Assembly: GCA_019916065.1 (NCBI GenBank)
Contig: CM034240.1
Span: 16,787,894 to 16,851,893, forward strand
Length of the DNA: 64,000 bases
Source of the DNA: Vitellaria paradoxa
Taxonomy: Eukaryota > Streptophyta > Magnoliopsida > Ericales > Sapotaceae
Direction of reading: 5' to 3'
Positions 21,945 to 33,909 of this stretch are shown in pieces. Under the pieces are notes generated by a model. It saw nothing but the letters and a program-made list of their open reading frames with translations, was not told the origin of the DNA and did no database searches. Position 1 is the stretch's first letter, and every line of letters starts with the position of its first letter. The position numbers were made by a program, and so were the translations under genes.

Positions 21945-23909
21945 AAATCAATAAGAAAGTTTATATCACGATGAAATCAGTCTACTAGAAAAAGAATGTG
22001 GACTCATCATTTTCACTAAAAAACAGATATCTTGGGAAATTAATATCTTCATAACCACTGAAGCTAGTGGGAAAGCTTAAATAGATGTACTGTATGTAGT
22101 TAAAAGTGGAAATGTTCTACCAGCATGACTTCAGCAATTCATTCCTATTTTATTTTCCTTTTCATCTTGTTATTCTGGATAGTAGGAGGGATATTATATT
22201 AATTAAATAGGAAAATTACAAAAAAAAAAAACACAAAGTATATGCTAAATATAGAACTGCACTAAAGTTGACAAGATTGGTTTTTATGCTTGGACATTAA
22301 GCACAGACACTAGATAGAAGTCTGCTTATACCATCGCCAATTCATTAAAACAGTACCAAAAAGTCCTTGTGGTCATTAAGTGGCTACACTTCTTTGAAAG
22401 GAGTATCTTTGTTGTCATCAAGCTAACCACATACAGACTAGACCTTCCAATGCTTCCTTTCACCATTTTTTTTTTTTTTTTTGGTTGGGTCACAAAAAAA
22501 TAAATAAATAATAATAATGAATATATATTTGCCCAAAAAAATTTTACTTTTTATTATTTAATTAACGACAAAGTTATGAATATATTCAAGTAATTTCATT
22601 TCCCTTCTATCTTCTTTAGCTCAACAAAATGATCCAAATACACCATTGAAGTTGTTGTCAAATCCAGGTTGGCCCTGCACTTGCATAAATTTAAATGTCC
22701 AGGATTATACCTTGTGGGCATATTGGTTACAAACTTGTCCCAGGAAAAAAAAAATACTTAATACTATTAGGTCAAGGAGGACATTTCTCATTGTGTATAA
22801 CTCATCGAGTATAATAAAAGAATACCCCAACTTTGGTCTAATCCCTACATCTCCTAACCCACACCACCAGAACCAGAAGTCAGGTAATGCCTATGCTTCA
22901 ACTCGTAGAGGTCTAATTGTTCAAATACCCGGTGTGGGCTTGCTTTAGAAAATACATACGTTCATTAACAAACAAAGAGACTAGGATCTCTATCATCCAT
23001 GCATCATACATAATTTTGTCTACATTTTTTATTTTATTTTTGTTCACTTTAGTTTAGTTTCGTCTGCATAAATATGGGGCAATCCCTAAAAATTGAAATG
23101 GAAAGTGTTATTAAAAATAAGAAAATGCTATTGAGGGAGAGGAATAAAGGAAACGCATAAGCAAAGCAATCATGTAGGCATAACAAGTAAACCTCCTCCA
23201 AATAGCATAAATAAACAACACAGGTAGAAAGACATACACACGAATGAAGAGTCTCAATCCAGCTTGTACAGCCAGTTACAACAGTGGAATCTATGTACAA
23301 CTTGTTTAGCCATGGTAGAAAATTGGCTTACCAGAAAGGTCCTTACCGTAAACCGTGCTGTAAACTATCACTTCATTAATCTAATGGAATATGAGCCCAG
23401 AAATAGTACCACTCCAACTTTTGATCCTGCCTGCTGCCATAACAATTACATAATTCTGAGTTGAAGAGCAATACAGGAAAAACTAAGGGTAACCTAGTTA
23501 CAAAACAAAACAAAACTAAACTTTAGAACCTAGATTTTCTTCTTCAACAAAAACATTTGAATAGCACGAATGTTTGTATTTACCTCATAAAAGGATTGAA
23601 AAAGTTTGAGCCAGAAATCAGAACTCAAACCCCTTCCTGATAGGGGCTGTGTTATATGTCAACTTCACAGCAAATTTTGCATTGTGAGACCACCAAAGTC
23701 CAGGTAAACACCAAAAGCTATCAAAGGACATCTCATGCAAAACCAATATCACCAAATACTGTGAATGTGTCATTCCCATTAATCTGAAACACTTTGTGAA
23801 TTTTGCATTTCTTGGCCCTTGTTCTTCCTACAGAATCCACGAGACATCAGCTTTCTTGTGTGAAGGCATAAATGCAAGACTAAAAAGAATGGACTAGCAC
23901 TTAGACCCC

Positions 23910-26282
23910 TCAAATTTGAACATTGGGAACTGCATAATTGCTTATGCCACTTATAAGACCTTTTTTTTGCATTTCATTTTGCAACTCAAGAGCCTGATCC
24001 ACATTGCCCAGCTCATAGTACTTTCTCACCAGACAACCATAAACAACATCATCAGGAAGCACACCTTTGTCAATCATCTCACCAAACAAGTTTCTTGCTT
24101 TTTGCACTTGACCCCATTTAGAAAGCCCTTGAATCAAAGAAGTATAGGCAAGAAGATCAAGCTCAACACCAGTTTGAGTCATTCTCTTTTGCAAATCCAA
24201 TGCTTCTTGGATATTTCCATGCTTAAAGTTCCCATCAATTAATGATGTATACACAGTTGTATCCGGAAATATGCCCTTGTTCAGCATTTCATCAAACAGC
24301 TCTCTCGCAATTTCCAAGCAATTATTTTTACAAAGACCATCAATTAGGGCTGTATAAACAGCAACATTTGGTTGCAAACCAGTGTCCAGCATCCTATGGA
24401 AATGATCCATAGCCTCCTGAACTAATCCCAATTTGCACAAACCATCAATTAGTGTGCAATATGTAACAACTGTAGGGGCAATACGTAAGTCCTGCATTTC
24501 CTGTAGAATATCTTGTGCTTGTGTGGGTTTTCCTACCTTAAAATATCCATCGATAAGGGTTGTGTATACAACAGCGTTTGCTTCTATACCACATGCCTTC
24601 ATTTCATATAATTGAACCTTCGCTTCATCAACCTTTCCCTGGTTGCAGAGACCCCAGATTATAGTTCCATACATCAATAAGTCTGGTTTGACGCCCTTCC
24701 TTTTTATTTCTTTGAAAAAATCCATGGCATTCTCAATCCTTTTGGCCTTAATATACCCATGAATAAGGGCAGTATATGCTTGCTGGTTCGGAGTTATCTC
24801 AGCTTTCAGCATTGCATTAAAAACTTCTTCAGCTTCCGTCATTCTCCCTTCTTCACATAGACCATCAAGTAGTGCTGTATAAGTAACAATGTTCAAATTG
24901 AATCCCACCTGTAACATCTCTTTGAGCAGCTTTAATGCATCACCAAGTTTACCCACTTTGCAGTTTGCATCTATCAGGGAGTTATATGTGAATTCATTTG
25001 GCATAAGACCAATTCGTCTCATGTCCATAAAAAACTTGATTGCCCCTTGCATCATCCCTGCTTTGCAAAAAGCATCAATGAATGTGCTGTAAGTCACAAC
25101 ATTTGGCTTCAAACCACTTTTCTTCATCTCATGGAGAAACTGAAATGCCTTTTGCATTCTTTCATATTTACAAAAGCAATTAATCAAAGCATTGTATGTT
25201 ATTACATCCGGGTCACAACCTGCAGCCTTCATTTCTTCAAATAAACTAATAGAGGCATCTAATTGTCCAAACTTTCCATGGCCATCAATGAGAGAATTAT
25301 AAGTAACAATGTCTGGTGTAACACCCTTCCCCTTCATCTGTGCAAATAAACTTCTTGCAGCTTTCAAGTCTCCTTTTTTACACACATGATCTATCATTAT
25401 ATTATATGTAAACACAGATGCCGCTAATCCAGCCACATCCATATCCATAAAAAACTTCTCTGAGAGTTCATCTTTTCCTGCCTTTGAAAGCCTCTGCAAA
25501 AGATAATTACAAGAGTGCACTTTTGGCAAAACTCTAAATCTCTTCATCCTCAAAAAGCACCGGCTTGCTTCCTCCAGCATTCCCAGCTCAACCAATACAC
25601 TAAAGAATGCATCAAACACTCCATAACCTGGAATACAAACATTCCTTGTAGACCACAAGACGTCAAATATATCACAACCCGGCAACACCCTTGTTGAAGC
25701 TATCAAATCTTTAAGAATATCATAAGCATCACCATACATTCTAGAGTAGAACAGTATGTGAACAAGAATACAATAGGACTCCATGGTATGGCGAAATGCA
25801 CTGCGCCCTTCAGCCCATTTGAAGAACTTCAAAGCTAATCGTGGGTCTTCCTTCAATTCCATCAAAATTTTCGAAACCCAAATCGGAGCTAAAGCTGAAT
25901 TGAACAGACTATTAATTCTAATGTCATCCCACCTGTCTTCCCGAATAATTTCACCTATCAATTGTCTATCAAATACTTCACCAAAATTGTTAAAACTGGC
26001 TTTGGTGGCAAATGGGCACCGGAAAAAGCAAAGAAAACTAGTGACCCAGATCAATAAAGCGTAAGGATAAGGAGAGAGAACTTGAGAAGAACAAAGAAAT
26101 ATGTGATTAGAACTCGGAATAGTTGACAGGAACACGCTTACACCATGAGAGCTTCTGCGGCCGATGCCGAAGAGACTGCGAAGAAAAATTAACATCCTTT
26201 GAGAAAAGAAACATATAGCTTCAATACTGGACTCCATTTTCACAGTACCAATTATAACCGTGTTGAAAGAAACCATGGGCAC
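23910..26282 (-). CDS. EMB2794: P-class pentatricopeptide repeat protein, At2g02150 (EMB2794) homologue
   Basis: Intronless 790-aa PPR protein. An N-terminal domain (about residues 115-250, with ALAPIWVSKILMELKEDPRL and DVLWSTRNVC) is followed by 16 tandem 35-residue PPR motifs of P type (for example TYNIMIDHVCKKGDL, TYNALINCFCKYERM, VYTALIDGLCKNNCL), ending about 12 residues before the stop. The N-terminal region and the motif order match Arabidopsis At2g02150, an embryo-essential gene. P-class PPR proteins bind organellar RNA and stabilise, splice or process it; organelle targeting is inferred from an Arg/Ser-rich start (MLIFLRSLFGIGRRSS). Three starts are possible: the ATG at 26282, Met16, or Met30 at 26195. 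The later ones give a more usual targeting peptide. No E or DYW extension is present, so it is not a deaminase-type editing factor. Confidence 0.95.
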   Translation of the reverse strand: MPMVSFNTVIIGTVKMESSIEAICFFSQRMLIFLRSLFGIGRRSSHGVSVFLSTIPSSNHIFLCSSQVLSPYPYALLIWVTSFLCFFRCPFATKASFNNFGEVFDRQLIGEIIREDRWDDIRINSLFNSALAPIWVSKILMELKEDPRLALKFFKWAEGRSAFRHTMESYCILVHILFYSRMYGDAYDILKDLIASTRVLPGCDIFDVLWSTRNVCIPGYGVFDAFFSVLVELGMLEEASRCFLRMKRFRVLPKVHSCNYLLQRLSKAGKDELSEKFFMDMDVAGLAASVFTYNIMIDHVCKKGDLKAARSLFAQMKGKGVTPDIVTYNSLIDGHGKFGQLDASISLFEEMKAAGCDPDVITYNALINCFCKYERMQKAFQFLHEMKKSGLKPNVVTYSTFIDAFCKAGMMQGAIKFFMDMRRIGLMPNEFTYNSLIDANCKVGKLGDALKLLKEMLQVGFNLNIVTYTALLDGLCEEGRMTEAEEVFNAMLKAEITPNQQAYTALIHGYIKAKRIENAMDFFKEIKRKGVKPDLLMYGTIIWGLCNQGKVDEAKVQLYEMKACGIEANAVVYTTLIDGYFKVGKPTQAQDILQEMQDLRIAPTVVTYCTLIDGLCKLGLVQEAMDHFHRMLDTGLQPNVAVYTALIDGLCKNNCLEIARELFDEMLNKGIFPDTTVYTSLIDGNFKHGNIQEALDLQKRMTQTGVELDLLAYTSLIQGLSKWGQVQKARNLFGEMIDKGVLPDDVVYGCLVRKYYELGNVDQALELQNEMQKKGLISGISNYAVPNVQI

Positions 26283-26412
26283 TCATCGCTCTGCATCGAC
26301 TATACATATAGAGATACAATACGCGCCAGTAGATATATATTTGTGTACGAATGTGAAAATGGAATTTTGGGTAGGCAACCGTGGAGCCGTTGTTGTCGTC
26401 CAGGCAGGGCGT

Positions 26413-26545
26413 TGCTAGGGTTTTAGGCAGCGGGGACGAAGAGCGGCAAAGGTTTAATTCTGCTACCGATCAGTTCGACGCCTGCAGAGCGTAGTATGCG
26501 TCGAACCGGTTCCGCGAGGAGGGTAGAGGCCCAATACGGCCCAAC
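26413..26545 (-). promoter_or_regulatory. PPR gene promoter with telo-box and two site II elements
   Basis: About 130-260 bp upstream of the PPR start, the minus strand carries AAAACCCTAG (26415-26424), a telo-box-like core. Further upstream is GTTGGGCCGTATTGGGCC (26528-26545), two TGGGCC site II elements 11 bp apart. This pairing is known from promoters of genes for organelle biogenesis and translation in plants. It supports co-regulation with the organelle gene-expression machinery. The region is also a local GC-rich island. Confidence 0.7.
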
Positions 26546-26599
26546 TTGGCGTTTGGTTTACTAAGTTTAACCGGAAAAAACCAACTTTTACTTTTTTTT

Positions 26600-28039
26600 T
26601 ATTTTTCAATTTTTTCTTTTTAAACTTTCTTCACGAAACACAAATTGGACTTTTTACTTTCTTGAATTTTTATCAATTTTTATCAAATACTTAACCCCCA
26701 ATTTTTGTACAACACGTGCCAACTTTGCACACTTTGGTAACGTTTTTATTTTCTATTTTTCTGTTTACGTTTTCAAAATTTTGTAAACTAACAACAGAAA
26801 CATGTTTATTAAATCTGTTTCCGTTTTTTTGTTTTCAAAAAAAAAAAAGAAAACAAAAACAGAAAAACAGAAACAGAAAAAAATTATTTTTACTTTGTTT
26901 TCTTTTTTGTTACAAATATTTTGTCAATTTTAAAATCTTGTCTATTTTTGTTACATTACATAAAAATAAATTATTTTATTCAAATATTTTATTAAAGTAA
27001 GTTATTTTAATAAATAATATAATTAAATTCAATAAATTAATTTTAATAAATAATAAAACTAAATTAATTAATTTAATTTAATAATTAATTATTGCTAAAT
27101 TATCTTAAATAAATATCATAATTAATTAATTTAATAATTAAATTAATTTATAAAAATAATTAATAATAAATAATTAAATTACATTAATTTTTAATTTAAT
27201 TTAATTTAATAATAATTATTAAATTATTTTAAATAAATAACATAATTAAATTAAATTATTTATGATTTGATTAATTTAATTTATATAAAATATATTTTAT
27301 TAAATTATTTTAGTAAATAATTTAATTAATTTAAAAATAAATAATTTAATTTAATAATTAATCTAATTTAATTATTTATTTTTATTAAATTATTTATTAA
27401 GATAATTTAATAAAATATATTTTATATAAATTAAATTAATCAAATCATAAATAATTTAATTTAATTATGTTATTTATTTAAAATAATTTAATATATTTTA
27501 TATTTATTGAATTAAATGATTTTAATAAATAATATACTGTATTAATTTAATTAATTATATTAATTAATATATTTTATATTTATTAAATTAAATGATATAA
27601 TATTTATATTTCATTCAATTATTTTTAATAAATAATATAATTTAATATATTTTATATTTATTGAATTAAATGATTTTAATAAATAATTTACTGTATTAAT
27701 TCAATTAATTATATTAATTAAATTAAATTAATATAAAATATATTTTATTAAGTTCTATTAATTTTTTAAAACTAATAAAATTAAATATTTTCTAAAATAA
27801 AAAATTAATAATTATAAACAAACGTTCATTACCAAACGCAGTTTCAATTTTTATTTCAGAAAAAATAAACAAGAACAGGAAACAAAAAATAGAAAACGAT
27901 AACAAAAAAACAACAAAACAACGACAGCGTTGTCAAACGGACCCTAAACACTCTCTTGTTATTTTTCTCCTTTTACCCTAACTTATTTTATAGTCAAAAC
28001 ATGAACCAGTCTAACTCGCTATTATTAAGTAACATTTGG
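26600..28039. mobile_element. ~1.2 kb foldback element with AT palindrome core
   Basis: The outer ends are 26734 TTGGTAACGTTTTTATTTTC and 27946 back through CCGTTTGACAACGC on the complement, each followed by T/A-rich arms with TTTTCTATTTTT words. The core (about 27220-27495) is a long A/T-only palindrome: AATTATTTATGATTTGATTA at about 27257 and its complement at about 27433. No coding capacity. Boundaries are approximate; the terminus resembles MITE ends that begin GGTCCGTTTGG. Confidence 0.65.
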
Positions 28040-28054
28040 GAAACTCATGAGTTT

Positions 28055-28610
28055 TTTATGTCCTATTTAACAGAGTTTTCAGTTTTTATTTTATTTTTTA
28101 AAAATTAAGCATGAAAACTTATTTGATAAATTTATTTTTAATTTTTTGTTTTTAAAAAAATAAATATTATTTTCAAAATTTATCAAACTTATGAAAGTAT
28201 AAAAAATATGTTGTCTTAAAAATTTTTTTTTAATTTTAATTTACCCTAACAACTACCATCATTTCTAGTCACAGACTCACAACCACCGCCTCTGTCGCTA
28301 GCTGCTACCCACTGGCTATCACCTCAACTACCAATACCATAACCAACCATTATCACCCACTATCCCCTTTCAACCATAATCAGCCTGCACCCACCTTCAA
28401 TTGCTATTGGTCATCACTCATCGTCATCAGCCACCTTCTAGTTTTATAACTATTAACTAATAATTATTATTATCACGTATTTTCAAGTTTTAATTTTTTT
28501 TTTTCATCATGAAAATGAAAAGTTAAAAATAAAAAAATTAAACATATAAAATGAAAAATTGGACAAAATATTTGAAAACTTATAACTTTATCGAATAGGG
28601 CCGTAACTTT
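28055..28610. mobile_element. Foldback/MITE-like repeat with CA-rich centre
   Basis: The arms GTCCTATTTAACAGAGTTTT (left) and the complement of AACTTATAACTTTATCGAAT (right) are weakly inverted, with AT-rich inner arms. The centre, 28255-28440, is strongly pyrimidine/CA-rich (ACCACCGCC, CTACCAATACC words). Open frames there are low complexity. Confidence 0.45.
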
Positions 28611-29230
28611 GATTAACTGGTTTTTAACTTTTTATAAATTGGCTAAAACTGCCCGCTTACATTTAAACTTCTTTTAAATAATAAAGGGCAAATATATCAA
28701 ATGAACAAAAAAACTCAAAAATAGGCACAAAAAAGTTAAACGTTAAAAAATAATAATAATAATGATAAATAAATAAATAAAACCTTTTAGTAGCTAGACA
28801 AATTTCCAATCTAAGCCTAAAAGTTGGAGGAGTGCAGAGGCCCCATAAGGCCGAATCATAGTTAGGGGTTGGGTTGAGGATTCATTTAATTCAGTCTAAA
28901 ATTGAATCGTAATTAAAAACATTTAATTATTTTTTTGTTAATCGAACTAATCAAAACACCCCAAAAAAAAATTTTACAATAAAACATAATTTAGGATTTA
29001 AAATAATTTAAAAAAACTAAATTATAAAATTATTACAAATCTATTTACTAGGAGCTGGATTTAGATTAGCTTAATGAGATGGATTATACTTTACAAATTT
29101 ATTTTAAGTTTCTAAAAAAAAATTACATGCAATGATATATGCAAAATAATAATGTGAAAAAAAAATATAAATTTCAATTTTTTAGGTTGGCTTGGTCCTA
29201 AAATTTTTCAAATCGGCCGAAAATCTAAGG
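28611..29230. other. AT-rich intergenic DNA
   Basis: No gene or well-bounded repeat is seen. A-runs and a short TAATAATAATGATAAATAAA tract occur near 28750-28780. Confidence 0.5.
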
Positions 29231-29555
29231 TGACACTTGGTTTGTTTTTCTATTTTCTATTTTCTGTTTTCATTTTATGTATTAAAAAATTTCAAAATAA
29301 AGAAATACAAAATACTCTATTTTTGTTATTTTAAAATTTTTCTTATTTTAGATTAAAAACACTCAAAACGATTTTTTGTCATTTTTTATTTTATGTGTAA
29401 GCTCATTTTTTATTTTCGAAAATAAATTTTAAAAATACAAATGACCAAATACGTTTTGAGTTTTTTTTTTCAAAAACATAAAATGAAAAATGAGTTCAAA
29501 ATAAAAAATAAAAACAGAAAATAAAAAAACAAACCAAATAAACCCTAAATTTTCT
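29231..29555. mobile_element. Short foldback MITE
   Basis: It starts GGTGACACTTGGTTTGTTTT and its complement starts TAGGGTTTATTTGGTTTGTT. Inner arms (TATTTTCTGTTTT and complement) pair over most of the element. The inner sequence is also found in the next, larger foldback, so both belong to one family. Confidence 0.7.
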
Positions 29556-29639
29556 AAAAAGGGTAAGCCAAATAGATTAAATTGAAATCACCAAAAATAA
29601 TTTTGATAAAATTTGTTTAATTTGTTTTTTTTTTTCTTG

Positions 29640-30690
29640 TCCAGTCAGTTTTTACTCGCCTCTAAATTTACGATAAACGATGCGTTGTGAATGGGATAGC
29701 TGTAATCAATACTTGGGTGCCAGGGCCTTTTGTCTGCGGACGTGGGGAGGCGGCAGTAGTCCAAAACGGGTGCGTTTTGATAAAAACGGGTGCATTTTGA
29801 CAAATCAGAAAAACAAAAAAAAGTCAGCAAAACGAAAAAAAAAAAAAAAAATCTAACACCGTAGAGCGCAAAAAAATAATAATAATAAATAAAGAATGTA
29901 TTCGGTAATTAAAGATACAAATCTCTTTTTGTGTTTTATATTTTAAAAATCTCAAACATGAAGAATATAAAATAAATTTAGTTTAATATTTTTTTTTCGT
30001 ATTTTGATATTTTTTCTATTTTACATTAAAAACGCTTAAAATGAATTTTTGACTTTTTTAATTTTACGTGTAAATTCATTTTTTTTAAATAGGTTTTAAA
30101 AATACAAGTAACCAAATACGTTTTGAACTGTTTTCTTTATTTAAAAAAAATACAAAATGCGTTTTAAGCTGTTTTTTTTATTTTTTTGTACTCTGTCGTC
30201 CTAGATTTTTTTTTTTTTTTTTTTGCACTTTACACACTCTCTGTTTGGTTACTTGTATTTTTAAAATCTACTTTAAAAAATAAAAAATGAATTTACACAT
30301 AAAATAAAAAATGACAAAAAGTTAATTTGAACGTTTTCAATGCAAAATAAGAAAAATTTCAAAATAGGAAAAATAGAAAATATTAAATTAAATGTGTTTT
30401 CTGTTTTTTATGTTTTGAGAAAACACAAAATAAAAAATTAACTTTTTATTGAATTTGTGACTTTTTATAAAAAATTAGTATTTTTAATTACCGAATATAT
30501 TTTATTTATTTATTTATTTTTTTGCGCTCTACAGTCTTTTTTTCTTTTTTATTTACGTTTCACTGGCTTTCGTTTGTTTTTCTGATTTGTCAAAACGCCA
30601 CCATTTTTGCCAAAACGCGTCCGTTTTGGGCTGCTGCTGCCCCCGCGTCCATTGTCTGCGCGTGCACTGCCTTAACAGTGTGATCGTCTC
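29640..30690. mobile_element. ~1.05 kb large foldback element
   Basis: The left arm contains AAAACGGGTGCGTTTTGATA, then TTTTGACAAATCAGAAAAAC, TAGAGCGCAAAAAAATAA and ATTCGGTAATTA (about 29760-29910). The complement of 30495-30640 gives the same words in the same order. Inner arms also pair (AAAATACAAGTAACCAAA at about 30095 and its complement at about 30240). The outer GC-rich parts (GGACGTGGGGAGGCGGCAG against ACGCGGGGGCAGCAGCAG) are diverged. It encodes no protein and would form a very long hairpin RNA if transcribed. Confidence 0.8.
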
Positions 30691-30709
30691 GACCCTTAGA
30701 TTAATTGTA

Positions 30710-30870
30710 CAATGGGATTATAGGCACTGTTTTGAAAAAATACATAAAATTTTACGAATCTTTATAAATTAAAACTATAAAATTTAAATTTTTTACTCAT
30801 TTCATAAAATACGAAGTATTAACTTTTATAAATTTATATAAATTTATATAACTCTAAACATATATAATGT
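30710..30870. repeat. Dispersed repeat, sister of 43425-43585
   Basis: It shares GGCACTGT, AAATTTTACGAATCTTTATAAA, a CATAAAATACGAA block and TATAAATTTATATAAATTTA with the stretch at 43425-43585. Non-coding AT-rich unit of about 160 bp. Confidence 0.65.
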
Positions 30871-32960
30871 ATTCTTATATGTATAATAACACTGTACAGT
30901 TGATCTGGAAGTGAAAAGCGGACCCAGGAAGCCCCTCGTCCCCTCAACTTTCATATATATTTTTTTATAATCATTTTATTATTTTTATTAACATGTAAAG
31001 AATGATGGATGGAGCCTAATTTAATTTAATATGGTTTTGACCCTTCCTGACTATGGCCTTATTTTTTATACAATCATATTCTTCGTGTCAAGAGTTTTCA
31101 AACGAGTACCATTGTCGCTATTTTTTGTGAATTTTTTTGAATCTGTAGGAACAGATTTGGTAAACTGTTCCCACAATTTACGAATTTTCAAAAAAAAAAG
31201 TAATGCCAAAATCAACCTCAAATCACATTTTATCTCAATTTATCTTATTTTTTCTTACGCCAACGAAGCCTATGCATCTACTTTAGTCACATCACATACA
31301 TCAACTTTAATCCATGCGTTAGTGTGTGTCCAATTCCAGTGCATTCCCTAGTGTTTTCCAATTCACTTAGATAATTGTTATCTGAACCTCATGTGCCTTG
31401 GTTTTGTGTGGCTAACTCCTTTAAAGTTTCGGAAATAAATTCGAAACCTCTTGTTTGAGACAGGACTGGCATACGAGAGTTCCTGATATACTAGAATCCA
31501 TTAAAATTCTGTTAGAATGTACTCTTATAAAATTAGAACGGACTTGAAATTTATCTATAAGATAACTAATACTTATTTGTACTAGTAGTATACCCACTAC
31601 TAATAGGGTACTTGTTAAATACCCTATTAATTTATTATATTATATTTTATAAATATTTATCTGTATATAAGTTTGTAAATGATTTAAGCATTAGTGTGCA
31701 TAATATTAGTATCTAATTATATTTTCTTATGCTAAAACGTACATCATACGGTAAAAGCAACAATATATTATTAATAAAAATAATATAACAAAAAGATAAA
31801 GGAGTTGAGGTATATTACTTATTCTAAAAAATGTGTGATATGCTTCATATCCACCCACGTTGGTATTAAGGGTGTAACAGGCAATTATTTCTCAGTCATT
31901 AAAGTAAGGTTTCACATACTTTTATCTCATATATTAGATAACTGAGTTTCACACTCCTTTTTATTTGTAAAACTACCACCCACTAGTATATGATAATAAG
32001 GGCTCCTTTTTCTTTTAATTTTATAATGGTAAAGTTTCAGTTGTTCAATAATCATTCAGACCTAGTTATAAACTAAACTAAAATTTGAGTTTTAAATGGG
32101 ACGGGACGAGTTTTAAATAATTTTAAATGAGAGATTAAGTTCTAAACGGGACTAGATAGGTTTTAAACAGATTTTGTAGATTTGGAATTATATGATAATT
32201 CTCATAGGTATTCTACTTGTTGCCATTCCTACTTATAATTTTAGTTTTGCAAATTGGTAGGACAATTTTTGTGGATACCCTACTTATTGCCATCCCTACT
32301 AACAGTTTGAGTTTTGTACACAAACACCTCATTTTATTAGATTTTTTTTTATTAATAAGTAATTTTTTACTAAGTTGGCCATATGCAATGGCTAGCATAC
32401 CATTGAAATAAATAAAAACAGATTGTATTATTTATATAAAATAAAAATGTGGATATTATTTTTATTTTATAATTGCAAATGAAATTATATAATTTTTTAA
32501 TATGCATAGTAATTAAAAAAATATTTAAATTTTAGGAACTAGGTGCAATTAAGGCAAAATTACTAGTGAAATTTACCCCTTGTTACTTTTAGATTTTCCA
32601 AATTCCAACCCAATTTTTTTTTTATCCTCTAACACGTAATATTAATTAAAATGTGGAATTATACATTTTTAATAGGATTTACTAAATTTTTAAATTGAAA
32701 ATTGGAATTACAAAATTTAACGTAATTGAAATTTATTAATAATTTTATTTATCTAAAACTTATTTTTCAAAATTAATTGGACAATTATTTTATTCTTAAT
32801 TAAATAATAATTTATTTATTTTATAAAGAATGTTTAAAATAAAAATATTACAAAATTTATAGGGTTAATGGGTCATAGGCTGAGTCAAAAAATTTAAAGG
32901 ACATGAAAGGCTACGGAAAATTAAGAAGGAATAACGCAGGCGGTCAAATTTAGAATTGGA
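30871..32960. other. Intergenic DNA with MITE relics
   Basis: No gene is seen. Near 31040-31270 a degenerate MITE carries TTTTATCTCAATTTATCTTA. At 32280-32307 TACCCTACTTATTGCCATCC resembles the complement of a hAT-type end (GGATGGCAATAAG), with GTATACCCACTACTAATAGGG at 31587 as a possible opposite end. The remainder is AT-rich. Confidence 0.4.
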
Positions 32961-32969
32961 TCGACTCAC

Positions 32970-33115
32970 TTTGGATTTGTTTGGGGTAAGAAAAAGTAAG
33001 ATAAATTGAGAGTTCGTAATACGTGCACTGAAATAAAAAAGTTGATGTGATATAAAGTTAACAAAAATTTATAAAATTTTTTGTTATTTTTCAACAAACC
33101 AAACGAGACCTTTAC
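32970..33115. mobile_element. Tourist-like MITE
   Basis: From GGATTTGTTTGGGGTAAGAA to CAACAAACCAAACGAGACC, with GTTGATGTGATATAAAGTTA inside. It is very close to the copy at 57611-57750 and, in the opposite orientation, to 61000-61110. Confidence 0.7.
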
Positions 33116-33909
33116 ATCATTATTTTCTCTCTTGCATTAGGGTACACAAAATACTTCAAATACGAATCAACCCAATCTAGTTTTTTGAAAGTTTGATTTA
33201 GCTACAATATAAAAACATATGGACTAAATAATTCGAATCCATTTCCAGGTCGAAATATTTTTTTATATTTTAACTCAAATATGATTTTGCATACATATTT
33301 TTATGTAAAATAAAGAAGTGAGCCTATTTACACTTTAAGAAAAAAAAATCTATTGCACTATATTTATTTTTATTGAGTGAAATGATAAAATTATCATTTT
33401 TTCCTAATTATTCTTGTTTATATTTCTAAAGATATAAATGAAAATAAAATTTATTTTATTATCGAAAAATATTTTTTAAATAAAACCTTCAACCTTGAAA
33501 ATAGGATTACTTGTAAATTTAAAATTTTAATTGTCCTTTTTTCCTAATAACTTTTCTCACAATTCCTAAATTCAAAATAATCACATTAATTTTTTCTTTC
33601 TTTTCTCACAATTAACATATAAAAAAATAAAACTATAAAATATAGCAAAATGAAAAAATCAATTTACCAAACAAATTAACTTTTAACTATAGAGATATAT
33701 TTATCAAACAAATCATATGTATTTTTTTTGAAAATTTAATTTAAATTTTTATGATAAGAAATATCTAAAAAAATATAGAATTACAAATTCTTATTGTACT
33801 AAGATAACTTGCATGCATAAATCAAAATTTTCAAAAAAAAAATTAGATAGTAATTGCTTTTCCATTCGTCAAAAAAATCTAGAAAAAAGTTGATAAGTTG
33901 CTCCATATA

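Larger units (their letters stand above)
20100..23909. other. Spacer downstream of the PPR gene, no intact gene
   Basis: Less AT-rich than the rest of the window and free of long frames. It may include the 3' UTR of the PPR gene (just below 23910) and lost upstream exons of the DEG1 pseudogene, which I could not recognise. It contains a second Tourist-like MITE at 21196-21349, a SINE-like B box (GGTTCAAATCTTG) near 21031, T-runs near 22469-22484, and one exon-like frame at 21738-21944. Confidence 0.45.

Noticed and set aside
23916..26064. Plus-strand frames opposite the PPR gene
   Set aside because: They are antisense shadows of a strongly supported minus-strand coding region.
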